From: Lachnospiraceae bacterium
Lineage (GTDB): Bacteria > Bacillota > Clostridia > Lachnospirales > Lachnospiraceae
Reading direction: 5' to 3'
Length of the DNA stretch: 64,000 bases
Assembly (NCBI GenBank): GCA_015057825.1
Contig: SVDN01000007.1
Location: 1-64,000, forward strand
Shown here: positions 18,140 to 28,035 of the stretch, one piece after another
Position numbering within the stretch: position 1 is the stretch's first letter
Layout: the number at the start of each line of letters is the position of its first letter
Notes under the pieces: generated by a model
The model's input: the letters and a program-made list of their open reading frames with translations, nothing else
What the model was told of the DNA's origin: nothing
The model's database searches: none
Program-made: the position numbers and the translations under genes

Positions 18140-18856
18140 ATGGAAAAAAGAGAACAGTTATATGAAGGAAAAGCAAAGAAAGTATTCAAAACAGACGATG
18201 AAGACATCTTAATCGTTTCTTACAAAGATGATGCAACAGCATTCAACGGTGAGAAAAAAGGCACTATTTCGGGCAAAGGTGTTATCAATAACCAGATGTC
18301 AAACCTTATTTTCAAAGTATTCGAAAAAAACGGTGTTCCTACTCACTTGGTAGAAGAACTCAGCCCAACGGATACAGCTGTTAAAAAAGTTTCTATTGTT
18401 CCACTTGAAGTTATTATAAGAAACGTTGCGGCAGGCAGCTTTTCAAAACGCCTCGGCGTTCCTGAAGGTAAAGAATTCAAAGAGCCTACAATCGAATTTT
18501 CATACAAAAATGACGAACTCGGCGATCCGCTTATCAATGCATACTTTGCAGTGGCACTTGAGCTTGCAACATGGGAAGAAATCGAAACAATCAAGAAATA
18601 CGCTTTCAAAGTTAACGAAATTGCCAAAAAGATTTATCTTGACTGCGGTCTTAAACTTATCGATTTCAAAATCGAATTCGGTCGTTACCATGATCAGATT
18701 ATTCTTGCTGATGAAATGTCACCGGATACATGCCGTCTTTGGGATGTTAAAACAAACGAGAAAATGGATAAAGACCGTTTCAGACGTGACCTCGGTGGCG
18801 TAGAAGAAGCATACGAAGAAGTATTTTCAAGAATTAAAAAAGAATTGGGAGAATAA
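18140..18856 (+). CDS. purC: SAICAR synthetase
   Basis: This 238-residue enzyme (phosphoribosylaminoimidazole-succinocarboxamide synthase) makes SAICAR from CAIR, aspartate and ATP in IMP synthesis. Visible family motifs are YEGKAKKVF at residues 7-15, VPLEVIIRNVAAGSF, and LADEMSPDTCRLWD near residue 190. Length is typical of the bacterial monofunctional form. AAGGAG precedes the ATG. purB follows after one nucleotide, so the two are certainly co-transcribed. Confidence 0.96.
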   Translation: MEKREQLYEGKAKKVFKTDDEDILIVSYKDDATAFNGEKKGTISGKGVINNQMSNLIFKVFEKNGVPTHLVEELSPTDTAVKKVSIVPLEVIIRNVAAGSFSKRLGVPEGKEFKEPTIEFSYKNDELGDPLINAYFAVALELATWEEIETIKKYAFKVNEIAKKIYLDCGLKLIDFKIEFGRYHDQIILADEMSPDTCRLWDVKTNEKMDKDRFRRDLGGVEEAYEEVFSRIKKELGE

Positions 18857-18857
18857 T

Positions 18858-20294
18858 ATGGGAACAGACAGATATATCAGCCCTCTTTCGGAAAGATACG
18901 CAAGCAAGGAAATGCAGTATATTTTCTCACAGGACATGAAGTTCAAAACATGGAGAAGACTTTGGATTGCCCTTGCGGAAAGCGAAATGGAGCTTGGTCT
19001 TAAGCAAATCACACAGGAGCAGATTGATGAAATGAAAGCTCATGTTGATGATATTAACTATGAAGAAGCCAAAGCTCGCGAAAAGATTGTACGTCATGAC
19101 GTTATGAGTCATGTTTACGCTTACGGACTTCAATGTCCCAAGGCCAAAGGTATTATCCACCTGGGCGCCACAAGCTGTTATGTTGGTGACAATACGGATA
19201 TTATCGTAATGAACGAAGCACTCAAGCTTGTAAGAAAAAAGCTTGTTAATGTTATCGATAAACTTGCAAAATTCGCAAATGAGCATAAGGATTTGCCAAC
19301 CCTTGCCTTTACTCATTTTCAGCCGGCACAGCCAACAACGGTAGGTAAACGTGCCACACTTTGGTTACAGGATTTTGCAATGGATTTGGACGACCTTGAT
19401 TATATTCAGGGCAGTCTCAAGCTTTTAGGTTCAAAAGGTACAACAGGTACACAGGCAAGCTTCCTTGAACTTTTTGCCGGCGATTGGGAAAAAGTTAAAA
19501 AGGTTGATGAAAAGATTGCCGAAAAAATGGGCTTTAAAGAATGTTATGCCGTAAGCGGCCAGACATATTCAAGAAAAGTTGATATGCGTGTTCTTAACGT
19601 TCTTGCAAATATTGCCGTTACGGCACATAAGATGAGTAATGATATTCGTCTTTTACAGCATTTAAAAGAAGTTGAAGAACCTTTTGAAAAGAATCAGATC
19701 GGTTCATCCGCAATGGCTTACAAACGTAACCCTATGCGTAGCGAAAGAATCGCTTCACTTTCAAATTATGTTATATTGGACGCACTTAATCCTGCGCTTG
19801 TTGCGGCTACACAATGGTTTGAGAGAACACTTGATGATTCCGCAAACAAACGACTTTCCATTCCGGAAGGTTTCCTTGCCATTGACGGAATTTTGGATCT
19901 TTGCATCAATGTTACCGACGGACTTGTTGTTTATCCTAAGGTTATTGAAAAGAGACTCAGAAGTGAGCTTCCTTTCATGGCAACCGAAAACATTATGATG
20001 GATGCAGTTAAAGACGGCGGCGATCGTCAGGAACTCCACGAAGTAATCAGAACTCTTTCAATGGAAGCGGGAAAAGCCGTTAAAGAAGAAGGTAAGGACA
20101 ACAACCTTTTGGAACTTATTGCGGCAAACGAAAACTTCAATTATTCATGCGAAGAGCTTGAAGCAAAGATGAATCCTGCGGATTATACGGGATGTGCTTC
20201 AATGCAGGTTGAAAGATTTTTAAATGAAGTAATAAAACCAATACAGGATGCCAATAAAGATATTCTTGGTTTAAACAGTGAAATTAATGTATAG
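18858..20294 (+). CDS. purB: Adenylosuccinate lyase
   Basis: This 478-residue fumarase-superfamily enzyme cleaves SAICAR to AICAR and adenylosuccinate to AMP, releasing fumarate. The signature loop GSSAMAYKRNPMRSER (catalytic serine loop) and the THFQPAQPTTVGKR substrate motif are present. The length matches the longer ADSL form. It begins one nucleotide after purC, so both of its substrates come from neighbouring genes (purC and purA). A strong terminator follows. Confidence 0.96.
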   Translation: MGTDRYISPLSERYASKEMQYIFSQDMKFKTWRRLWIALAESEMELGLKQITQEQIDEMKAHVDDINYEEAKAREKIVRHDVMSHVYAYGLQCPKAKGIIHLGATSCYVGDNTDIIVMNEALKLVRKKLVNVIDKLAKFANEHKDLPTLAFTHFQPAQPTTVGKRATLWLQDFAMDLDDLDYIQGSLKLLGSKGTTGTQASFLELFAGDWEKVKKVDEKIAEKMGFKECYAVSGQTYSRKVDMRVLNVLANIAVTAHKMSNDIRLLQHLKEVEEPFEKNQIGSSAMAYKRNPMRSERIASLSNYVILDALNPALVAATQWFERTLDDSANKRLSIPEGFLAIDGILDLCINVTDGLVVYPKVIEKRLRSELPFMATENIMMDAVKDGGDRQELHEVIRTLSMEAGKAVKEEGKDNNLLELIAANENFNYSCEELEAKMNPADYTGCASMQVERFLNEVIKPIQDANKDILGLNSEINV

Positions 20295-20300
20295 AAGCAA

Positions 20301-20336
20301 AGGCGCTTCGGACTAGGGTTCGAAGTGCCTATTTTT
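20301..20336 (+). terminator. Intrinsic terminator of purCB
   Basis: AGGCGCTTCG (20301-20310) pairs with CGAAGTGCCT (20321-20330), with one G-T pair, and is followed by ATTTTT. Confidence 0.9.
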
Positions 20337-20338
20337 GA

Positions 20339-20466
20339 GCGTACGACGAGCCAAGCTTACTGCTTTGTGCTTGCACAAAAAGCAGTAAATTTGGCGACCG
20401 CGGACAGTGAGATGTAGCGAAGCGGAATCGAACTGTATGCGAAGCTGCATGGCAGCTTGAGTACGC
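20339..20466 (+). ncRNA. Structured intergenic element, copy C (purF leader)
   Basis: This is a longer relative of copies A and B. An outer GCGTAC/GTACGC stem (20339-20344 with 20461-20466) closes the unit. Inside are a stem CCAA/TTGG and TTACTGC/GCAGTAA capped by GTG-CTTG-CAC (loop 20370-20373), the core GGCGACCGCGGACA (20393-20406), ACAGT/ACTGT pairing, and a hairpin AAGCTGC/GCAGCTT (20442-20458). It begins 3 nt after the purCB terminator and ends 4 nt before the purF ribosome site. The function is unknown. Confidence 0.6.
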
Positions 20467-20483
20467 TAATGAGGGAAAAGATA

Positions 20484-21857
20484 ATGATTAACGATAAATT
20501 CCATGAAGAATGCGGCGTGTTTGGTATTTGGAGCCCAAACACCAACAATATTTCTTACTCTATGTACCTTGGACTTATGGCGCTGCAGCACAGAGGCCAG
20601 GAGTCGGCGGGCATGGCTCTTTGCGATACAAACGGTCCTTTCGGCAATGTTTGTCATCACAAGGAAATGGGCCTTGTAAGCGAAGTCTTCGACAATGAAA
20701 CATTGGCTAAGCTTAACGGCAATATAGGTATCGGACATGTGCGTTATTCCACCACCGGATTTAGCAGTGTGGAAAATGCTCAGCCACTGGTACTTAACTA
20801 TCTTAAAGGTACCTTGGCCCTTGCCCACAACGGAAATATCATAAATTGCGAAGAAATAAGAAACGAACTTCAGTCAATCGGAGCGATTTTCCGCGGTACA
20901 ACGGATTCGGAGGCAATTGCTTACTATATCGCAAAAGAAAGAGCACATACCGAAAGCATAGAAGAAGCGGTCATTAATACTATGGCAAAGATTAAAGGCG
21001 GTTATGCCCTTTTAATCATGAGTCCGAGAAAGATGATTGCGGTGCGCGATCCACACGGTCTTAAGCCATTGTGCCTGGGAAAAATCGATGATACATATGT
21101 GCTTGCTTCGGAAAGTTGTGCTTTGGATGCTGTGGGAGCGGAATTTGTTCGTGATATCGAACCGGGTGAAATCCTCACCATTTCGAAGGATGGACTTCAT
21201 TCTGAGTATTATAAATCAGATAAAAAGGCCCATTGTATTTTTGAATACATTTACTTTGCACGTCTTGATTCATATATGGACGGTATCAATGTTTACGATG
21301 CCAGAATAAACGGCGGTCGAGCTCTTGCAAAACGTTATCCTGTGGAGGCGGATTTGGTTGCCGGGGTTCCGGATTCGGGAATCACAGCAGCTGTGGGCTA
21401 TTCCAAGGAATCGGGAATTCCTTTCGGTATTGTCTTCCACAAAAACAGCTATGTGGGAAGAACATTTATAAAACCTACGCAAGAGGAGCGCGAATCAGCG
21501 GTACATACAAAGCTTAATGTAATTGCGCCTGTGGTTAAGGGCAAAAGAATTGTGCTTATAGACGATTCCATTGTGCGAGGTACTACCATTGCAAATCTTA
21601 TAAAGATGCTTAAAAAAGCCGGTGCCAAGGAAGTGCATGTGCGAATAAGTTCGCCGCCTTTCCTTTATCCATGTTATTATGGCACGGATGTTCCGGACAA
21701 TTCGCAGCTTATAGCAAGCTCCCACTCAACAGAGGAGATAAGAAAGCATATCGGTGCTGATTCTTTGGGATATATGAGCATAGAAGACTTGCACGAAATG
21801 ACCGGGGATTTGCCGATTTGCAAGGCATGTTTTGATAACAAATACCCGGTTGAATAA
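20484..21857 (+). CDS. purF: Amidophosphoribosyltransferase
   Basis: This 457-residue enzyme makes 5-phosphoribosylamine from PRPP and glutamine, the first step of purine synthesis. The start at 20484 is chosen for GAGGG upstream and because it leaves a nine-residue propeptide before the nucleophile C10 (EECGVFGI), which must become N-terminal. The PRPP loop VLIDDSIVRGTT is present. Cysteines placed as [4Fe-4S] ligands are visible in HCIFEYIYF, YPCYYG and the C-terminal CKAC, as in the Bacillus-type enzyme. A 20457 start would lie inside element C. Confidence 0.95.
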   Translation: MINDKFHEECGVFGIWSPNTNNISYSMYLGLMALQHRGQESAGMALCDTNGPFGNVCHHKEMGLVSEVFDNETLAKLNGNIGIGHVRYSTTGFSSVENAQPLVLNYLKGTLALAHNGNIINCEEIRNELQSIGAIFRGTTDSEAIAYYIAKERAHTESIEEAVINTMAKIKGGYALLIMSPRKMIAVRDPHGLKPLCLGKIDDTYVLASESCALDAVGAEFVRDIEPGEILTISKDGLHSEYYKSDKKAHCIFEYIYFARLDSYMDGINVYDARINGGRALAKRYPVEADLVAGVPDSGITAAVGYSKESGIPFGIVFHKNSYVGRTFIKPTQEERESAVHTKLNVIAPVVKGKRIVLIDDSIVRGTTIANLIKMLKKAGAKEVHVRISSPPFLYPCYYGTDVPDNSQLIASSHSTEEIRKHIGADSLGYMSIEDLHEMTGDLPICKACFDNKYPVE

Positions 21858-21953
21858 TTAGTATAATATGCTGTAACATTTATAAAAAGCAGTATGTTTG
21901 ATTAAGATTTATGTAAACCAATAAACACTAAAATATAAAGGATGTCAGTTTTT

Positions 21954-23057
21954 ATGAAAAATGATTTTACGAAAAAAATTATTTTGGAAGACGGAAGCGA
22001 ATACTTAGGCTACGGCTTTGGCTCGGACAGCGAGAAGTTTGCGGAAATCGTATTCAATACTTCCATGGCGGGATATCAGGAAATCTTATCCGATCCTTCC
22101 TACACATATCAGGCGGTGGTTATGACATATCCGCTTATCGGCAATTACGGCATGAACAATGACGATTATGAAACGGAAGTGCCTACAATTTCAGCCATGA
22201 TTGTTAGGGAATACAACGATTTTCCATCAAACTTCAGAAGCTGCAAAACCTTGTCTGCGGTTATGAAGAAGTTTGATATTGCCGGAGTTTACGGCATAGA
22301 TACAAGAGCTTTAACCAGAAAAATAAGAAATTACGGTAGTTGTAAAGCTCTTATTTGTGATGCAAGCGTAAGCCTTGAAGAAGGCCTTAAACGCTTAGAG
22401 GCATGGTTGCCGGAAACAGATGGCGTTGCAAAGGTCAGCACCAAAGAGACTTGGCGCTCACCTACATCAAATCCAAAATACAATGTTGTTGCAATTGATT
22501 GCGGCATCAAGCTTAATATTGTGCGTTCATTAAACAAAGCGGGCTGCAACGTAACGGTAGTGCCTTGGGATACATCCGCAGAGGAAATCGAAAGCTACAA
22601 GCCTGACGGCATCTTTATTTCAAACGGTCCGGGTAACCCTGAAGATGCGGTGCCTACCATCGAGGCCATTAAAGCCCTTAAAGGCAAATATCCGATTTTC
22701 GGTATCTGCTTGGGACATCAGATAATAAGCCTTGCTCACGGCGCCAAGACTTACAAGCTTAAGTTCGGCCACAGAGGCGGTAACCACCCGGTTAAGAATT
22801 TAAAAACCGACAAAGTTGAGATAACATCTCAAAATCATTCATATGCGGTAGATGATAAAAGCCTTGCGGGCACAGGCCTTGAGGCTACGCATATAAATCT
22901 TTTGGACAACACCATAGAAGGTGTGGAAAACAAAGATGCATGCATTTTCTCGGTGCAGTATCACCCTGAAAGTGCGCCGGGCCCACAGGATTCCGGCTAC
23001 TTATTCAAAGATTTTGTGGAATTAATGAAAGAATATAAAGCAAAGGAGGGCAAATAA
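21954..23057 (+). CDS. carA: Carbamoyl-phosphate synthase small subunit
   Basis: This 367-residue glutamine amidotransferase subunit feeds ammonia to CarB. The class I GATase domain has the nucleophile cysteine in GICLGHQI and the His-Glu pair in YHPES near the C-terminus. The N-terminal CPSase small-chain domain begins [14 protein letters not shown]. The ATG at 21954 is preferred because GGA lies 11 nt upstream; the ATG at 21942 has that site only two bases away. carB begins after one nucleotide. Confidence 0.94.
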   Translation: MKNDFTKKIILEDGSEYLGYGFGSDSEKFAEIVFNTSMAGYQEILSDPSYTYQAVVMTYPLIGNYGMNNDDYETEVPTISAMIVREYNDFPSNFRSCKTLSAVMKKFDIAGVYGIDTRALTRKIRNYGSCKALICDASVSLEEGLKRLEAWLPETDGVAKVSTKETWRSPTSNPKYNVVAIDCGIKLNIVRSLNKAGCNVTVVPWDTSAEEIESYKPDGIFISNGPGNPEDAVPTIEAIKALKGKYPIFGICLGHQIISLAHGAKTYKLKFGHRGGNHPVKNLKTDKVEITSQNHSYAVDDKSLAGTGLEATHINLLDNTIEGVENKDACIFSVQYHPESAPGPQDSGYLFKDFVELMKEYKAKEGK

Positions 23058-23058
23058 T

Positions 23059-26000
23059 ATGCCGAAGAGAACAGACATAAAAACAGTCCTTGTCATCGGC
23101 TCGGGTCCGATTGTGATCGGTCAGGCAGCCGAGTTTGACTATGCGGGAACACAGGCCTGCCTTGCCCTCAAAGAAGAAGGATATAAGGTTATTCTTTGTA
23201 ACTCCAACCCTGCCACAATCATGACAGATACAAAGATTGCGGACAAGGTTTACATGGAGCCTTTAACACTTGAATTTATATCAAAGATTATTAGAAAAGA
23301 ACGTCCGGATGCTCTTCTTCCGGGAATCGGCGGTCAGACAGGTCTTAACCTTGCCATGCAGCTTTCCAAAAAAGGCGTTCTTTCGGAATGTCATGTAGAG
23401 CTTTTGGGTACAAGCGGTGAAAGCATCAACCGTGCGGAAGACCGCGAGCTTTTCAAAGAACTTTGCGAAGAAATAGGCGAGCCGGTTCTTCCGTCCGACA
23501 TTGCGGAAGATGAAGAAAGTGCTCTCGAAGTTGCAGACAAAATCGGATTCCCTGTAGTACTTCGTCCGGCTTTTACTCTTGGCGGTACAGGCGGCGGCTT
23601 TGCCGATGATGAAAAGCAGTTTAAGGAAATGATAAGAAATGCCCTTGAGCTGTCACCGGTTCATCAGGTCTTGATCGAAAAGAGCGTAAAAGGCTACAAA
23701 GAAATCGAATACGAAGTAATCAGAGATAAAAACGACACTGCAATAGTTGTCTGCAACATGGAAAACCTAGACCCGGTAGGCGTTCACACGGGTGACTCCA
23801 TCGTAGTTTGTCCATCACAGACACTTACAAACAAAGAGTATCAGATGCTTAGGGACAGTGCCCTTAAAATTATCCGTGCTCTTAAAATCGAAGGCGGTTG
23901 TAATGTACAGTTTGCCCTGGATCCGTTATCAATGCAGTATTTCCTTATTGAGGTTAACCCGAGGGTATCCCGTTCATCGGCCCTTGCATCAAAGGCCAGC
24001 GGTTATCCTATTGCCAGAGTTTCGGCTAAAATCGGCGTAGGTATGCGACTTGACGAGATTCCTCTTGCAAATACTTTGGCATCTTTCGAACCATCACTTG
24101 ACTATGTGGTTTCAAAAATGCCTCGTTTCCCATTTGATAAATTCAATGATGCAAACAATTCTTTGGGAACACAGATGAAGGCAACGGGCGAGGTTATGGG
24201 TGTCGGCCGTAACTTTGAAGAAAGTTTCTTAAAGTCCGTGCGTTCACTGGAAATCGGGCTTTATCATGCACACAATGCCAAGTTTGATGAAGTATCAACG
24301 GATGAATTGTTGGTTTACATAACAAAGGGAACCGATGACAGAGTTTATGCTATTTGCGAACTTTTCAGAAGAGGCGTAGAAGCTAAGAAGATTGAAGATG
24401 CAACGGGCATTGACTACTTCTTCTTAAAGAAATTAAACAATATTACGGACATGGAAGCCCGTCTTAAAGAGGACGGCCGTAACGTAGACACAATCTACGA
24501 TGCCAAAAGAATGGGCTTTTGCGATAAGGCAATTTGCGACTTTAACGGCATGAGCGAAAAAGAACTTTACGAGCTTAGAGTTAAGGAAAAAATGTTCCCG
24601 GTTTACAAGATGATCGATACTTGTGCATCGGAGTTTGACAGCTATATTCCTTACTTCTATTCAACATACGAAGGCGAGAATGAGTCTATTATTTCGGACA
24701 AAAAGAAGATTATCGTACTGGGTTCCGGTCCTATCCGCATCGGACAGGGTGTTGAATTTGACTATTCAACGGTACATGCGGTGCAGACTATCAAAGAAGC
24801 GGGTTACGAGGCTATTATCGTAAATAACAATCCGGAAACCGTTTCGACAGACTATACGACCTCAGATAAGCTTTATTTCGAGCCTCTTTGCGTTGAAGAT
24901 GTTATGAATATCATCGAAATGGAAAAACCGGAAGGCGTTATTGCAACCCTCGGCGGTCAGACAGCCATCAATTTGGCCGAAAAGTTAAGCAACAGAAATA
25001 TCAAGCTTATCGGTACTGATTGCGAAGCCATAGAAAAGGCGGAGGATAGAGACAAATTTGAAAAATTACTTGTAGAGCTTGGCATTCCTCAACCAAAGGG
25101 TCAGGCGGTTACAAACATAGAAGACGGTGTAAAAGTAGCGGGAGAAATCGGATATCCCGTACTTGTGCGTCCAAGTTTCGTACTTGGCGGCCGTGCAATG
25201 CAGATCGTTTCCAAAGAGACGGAAATGCGCCACTACCTTAAAACTGCCGTAGAGGTGGATGTAGACAAGCCTGTTTTGGTTGATAAATACATAATGGGTA
25301 AAGAAGTGGAAATCGATGCCATCTGCGACGGCAAAGATGTATTCATTCCGGGTATCATGGAACTTGTTGAAAGAACCGGTGTCCATTCCGGAGACTCAAT
25401 CAGCGTTTACCCGCCATTCAGCATTAGCGAAAAAGTAAAAGAAAAAATTATAGATTACGGAAGAAGACTCGGCCTTGGTATAGGCATTGTAGGCCTTTAT
25501 AACATCCAGTTTATTGTGGATGTAAACGAAGAGGTTTACATAATTGAGGTTAACCCTCGTTCTTCACGTACTGTGCCGTTCCTTTCAAAGGCTACGGGTT
25601 ACAGCCTTGCGGACATTGCAACCCTTGTAATGCTTGGTCATTCACTTCGCGATCAGAAGCTTGATTTGACAGAGAAGAATGCTTGCTTGCTTCCTGTATA
25701 TAGGATTCCTGCAAAGAGCGACGGTGAAAACAACGACAAGGCAGAGATTATCAGCGGTGATACCGTTATTTCTCATGAAAAGGGCAGATATTACGTAAAA
25801 GCTCCGGCCTTTTCATTCTCAAAACTTAAGGGTATGGATGCTTACCTTTCACCGGAAATGAAATCCACCGGCGAAGCTATCGGCTATGACGAAAAGCTTC
25901 ACAGAGCTATGTACAAGGCTTTGATTGCATCGGGTGTTAAGCTCCTTAATTACGGAACCGTGCTTGTTACTTTGGCTGACGAAGACAAGGAAGAAGCTCT

Positions 26001-26334
26001 TCCTATGGTGCGTCGTTTCTACGACATGGGCTTTAACATCGAAGCAACCATCGGTACAGCCACATTCCTTAAGGAACACGGCATAAGAACAAGAGTCAGA
26101 CATAAGCTTTCCGAAGGAAGCGAAGAAATCCTTGATTCCATCCGTGCAGGATATGTAAGCTACGTAATTAACACTCGTGCCATTTTATCCGGCGTGCACT
26201 ACGAAGACGGTGTGGCTATCCGCCGTTGTGCTATCGAAAACGGCATAACCATGTTTACATCACTTGATACAGTAAGAGTGCTTTTGGATGTGCTGGAAGA
26301 AATAACGGTGAGTGTAAGTACAATAGATGAATAA
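23059..26334 (+). CDS. carB: Carbamoyl-phosphate synthase large subunit
   Basis: This 1091-residue enzyme makes carbamoyl phosphate for pyrimidines and arginine from bicarbonate, ammonia and two ATP. Two ATP-grasp halves are seen: the first begins [20 protein letters not shown], the second [19 protein letters not shown] (near residue 550). Both carry EVNPR metal motifs. A C-terminal MGS-like allosteric domain (about 945-1091) follows. Length is normal. It is translated directly after carA. Confidence 0.97.
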   Translation: MPKRTDIKTVLVIGSGPIVIGQAAEFDYAGTQACLALKEEGYKVILCNSNPATIMTDTKIADKVYMEPLTLEFISKIIRKERPDALLPGIGGQTGLNLAMQLSKKGVLSECHVELLGTSGESINRAEDRELFKELCEEIGEPVLPSDIAEDEESALEVADKIGFPVVLRPAFTLGGTGGGFADDEKQFKEMIRNALELSPVHQVLIEKSVKGYKEIEYEVIRDKNDTAIVVCNMENLDPVGVHTGDSIVVCPSQTLTNKEYQMLRDSALKIIRALKIEGGCNVQFALDPLSMQYFLIEVNPRVSRSSALASKASGYPIARVSAKIGVGMRLDEIPLANTLASFEPSLDYVVSKMPRFPFDKFNDANNSLGTQMKATGEVMGVGRNFEESFLKSVRSLEIGLYHAHNAKFDEVSTDELLVYITKGTDDRVYAICELFRRGVEAKKIEDATGIDYFFLKKLNNITDMEARLKEDGRNVDTIYDAKRMGFCDKAICDFNGMSEKELYELRVKEKMFPVYKMIDTCASEFDSYIPYFYSTYEGENESIISDKKKIIVLGSGPIRIGQGVEFDYSTVHAVQTIKEAGYEAIIVNNNPETVSTDYTTSDKLYFEPLCVEDVMNIIEMEKPEGVIATLGGQTAINLAEKLSNRNIKLIGTDCEAIEKAEDRDKFEKLLVELGIPQPKGQAVTNIEDGVKVAGEIGYPVLVRPSFVLGGRAMQIVSKETEMRHYLKTAVEVDVDKPVLVDKYIMGKEVEIDAICDGKDVFIPGIMELVERTGVHSGDSISVYPPFSISEKVKEKIIDYGRRLGLGIGIVGLYNIQFIVDVNEEVYIIEVNPRSSRTVPFLSKATGYSLADIATLVMLGHSLRDQKLDLTEKNACLLPVYRIPAKSDGENNDKAEIISGDTVISHEKGRYYVKAPAFSFSKLKGMDAYLSPEMKSTGEAIGYDEKLHRAMYKALIASGVKLLNYGTVLVTLADEDKEEALPMVRRFYDMGFNIEATIGTATFLKEHGIRTRVRHKLSEGSEEILDSIRAGYVSYVINTRAILSGVHYEDGVAIRRCAIENGITMFTSLDTVRVLLDVLEEITVSVSTIDE

Positions 26335-26425
26335 AGACCAATAAGATTAAAAAAAAAGTCTAAGGAAAATATATGAAATTAACCAATGTATTCAGAAGGT
26401 GAGGTGCTTTTACACATAGAATGCA

Positions 26426-26500
26426 AGGTAGGACTAGTTGGTAAATATAGTGGAACAACCACGCAATTTGATATTTGCTGATTAGGTCCTGCCTATTTTT
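26426..26500 (+). terminator. carB terminator with a folded insert
   Basis: AGGTAGGAC (26426-26434) pairs with GTCCTGCCT (26486-26494, one G-T) and is followed by ATTTTT. The 51-nt interior can form two small hairpins, GTGG/CCAC (26450-26462) and GCAA/TTGC (26463-26478), giving a three-way-junction look. It is either an ordinary long-loop terminator or a small RNA. The rest of 26335-26656 shows no gene. Confidence 0.55.
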
Positions 26501-26656
26501 GATTATACAAAAGAATTGAGCAATTATAAGGAGAATATCGAAGTACGCGCTATGAAGTGCTTACAAAATAGTAACGGCTATTGATTAAATAAACGTTGGA
26601 TGATATAATGCAATTACTAAAAAATGTGCCAACACACAAAAATAAGGAGCGTAGCT

Positions 26657-27910
26657 ATGGAGATTAAGAGAAATGAATACCTTGAACAGTTAAAGATAAG
26701 AAAAGATAATGGGATGATAAAGATTATCACGGGAATCAGGAGATGCGGAAAATCATTCTTGTTATTTGTATTGTTTAAGAAATATTTGTTGGAGAGTGGT
26801 GTAGATAATGACCATATCATTGAGATTGCCTTAGATGGTATTGAAAATGAGGAGCTGAGAGATCCGAAAAAGTGTTATCAGTATATCAAGGACGCAATGA
26901 AAGATGAACAGAAGTATTATTTGCTTTTAGATGAAGTGCAGTTTATGCCGCGATTTGAAGAAGTACTGAACAGTTTGCTTCGGATTAGCAATATTGATGT
27001 ATATGTGACCGGAAGCAACTCAAAATTTTTATCCAGTGATATTGTAACTGAATTTAGAGGCAGAGGAGATGAGATAAGAATTTATCCGCTATCCTTTGCA
27101 GAGTTCTATAATGCTTATGAGGGAGATTATGATGATGCTTGGGAGGAGTATATGATATATGGAGGCTTACCACAGGTGGCACAATTTTCTGTGGAACGCC
27201 AAAAGGCAGAATATCTAAAAAATATTTTTACCAATGTCTATATCAAGGATGTGGTAGATAGAAATAAGATTAAAAATGTTGACGAAATTGGAACTTTGGT
27301 AGATATTCTTGCTTCTGCCATAGGAGCACCTACCAATCCAACTAAAATATCAAATACTTTTAAAAGTGAACGAGGTATCAATTATAGTAATAAAACTATA
27401 TCTAATCATATTGATTATCTGGCAGAAGCATTTTTGATTTCTAAAGCGGAACGATATGATATCAAGGGAAGGAAATATGTGGGTGCTAACCTAAAATATT
27501 ATTTTTCAGATGTGGGACTTAGAAATGCCAGATTAAATTTCAGACAGCAGGAACTTACTCATATTATGGAAAATATCGTTTATAATGAACTGCTTATTAG
27601 AGGTTATAATGTGGATGTTGGTATCGTAGAAGTGTATGCAAAGAATGATGAAGGGAAAACGACTCGTAAGCAGTTTGAGGTTGATTTTGTAGCAAATCAA
27701 GGTAGTCAAAGATATTATATTCAAGTAGCCTATGATATGACTTCTGAGGAAAAGCAGACGCAGGAACTCAATTCATTCCGAAATATTCCGGATTCATTTA
27801 AGAAGATTGTTATAGTAAATGGAACGAAAAAGCCATGGAGAAATGATGAAGGATTTGTGATTATGGGTATGAAATATTTTCTACTTAATGCGGATAGCTT
27901 GGAGTTTTAG
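26657..27910 (+). CDS. AAA ATPase with DUF4143-type C-terminus
   Basis: This 417-residue protein has Walker A GIRRCGKS (26-33), Walker B LLLDEVQ (89-95), an arginine-rich sensor region FRGRGDE, and a C-terminal DUF4143-like region with a PD-(D/E)XK-nuclease-like stretch (FEVDFVANQ). Proteins of this AAA_14/DUF4143 family are common and often horizontally acquired; their cellular role is unclear. The start at 26657 has AAGGAG upstream. The gene is more AT-rich than carB before it, which suggests transfer. Confidence 0.82.
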   Translation: MEIKRNEYLEQLKIRKDNGMIKIITGIRRCGKSFLLFVLFKKYLLESGVDNDHIIEIALDGIENEELRDPKKCYQYIKDAMKDEQKYYLLLDEVQFMPRFEEVLNSLLRISNIDVYVTGSNSKFLSSDIVTEFRGRGDEIRIYPLSFAEFYNAYEGDYDDAWEEYMIYGGLPQVAQFSVERQKAEYLKNIFTNVYIKDVVDRNKIKNVDEIGTLVDILASAIGAPTNPTKISNTFKSERGINYSNKTISNHIDYLAEAFLISKAERYDIKGRKYVGANLKYYFSDVGLRNARLNFRQQELTHIMENIVYNELLIRGYNVDVGIVEVYAKNDEGKTTRKQFEVDFVANQGSQRYYIQVAYDMTSEEKQTQELNSFRNIPDSFKKIVIVNGTKKPWRNDEGFVIMGMKYFLLNADSLEF

Positions 27911-28035
27911 GTAATGTAGATAGCGTTGAGAAAAACAAGAGGGAATTTCTTAATAAAAAGTTCACATTTGATTTATTACACATTCATAAAGCTGTGGGAC
28001 AATAAACAGGTAAGAAATATATTGGAGGGAGCATT

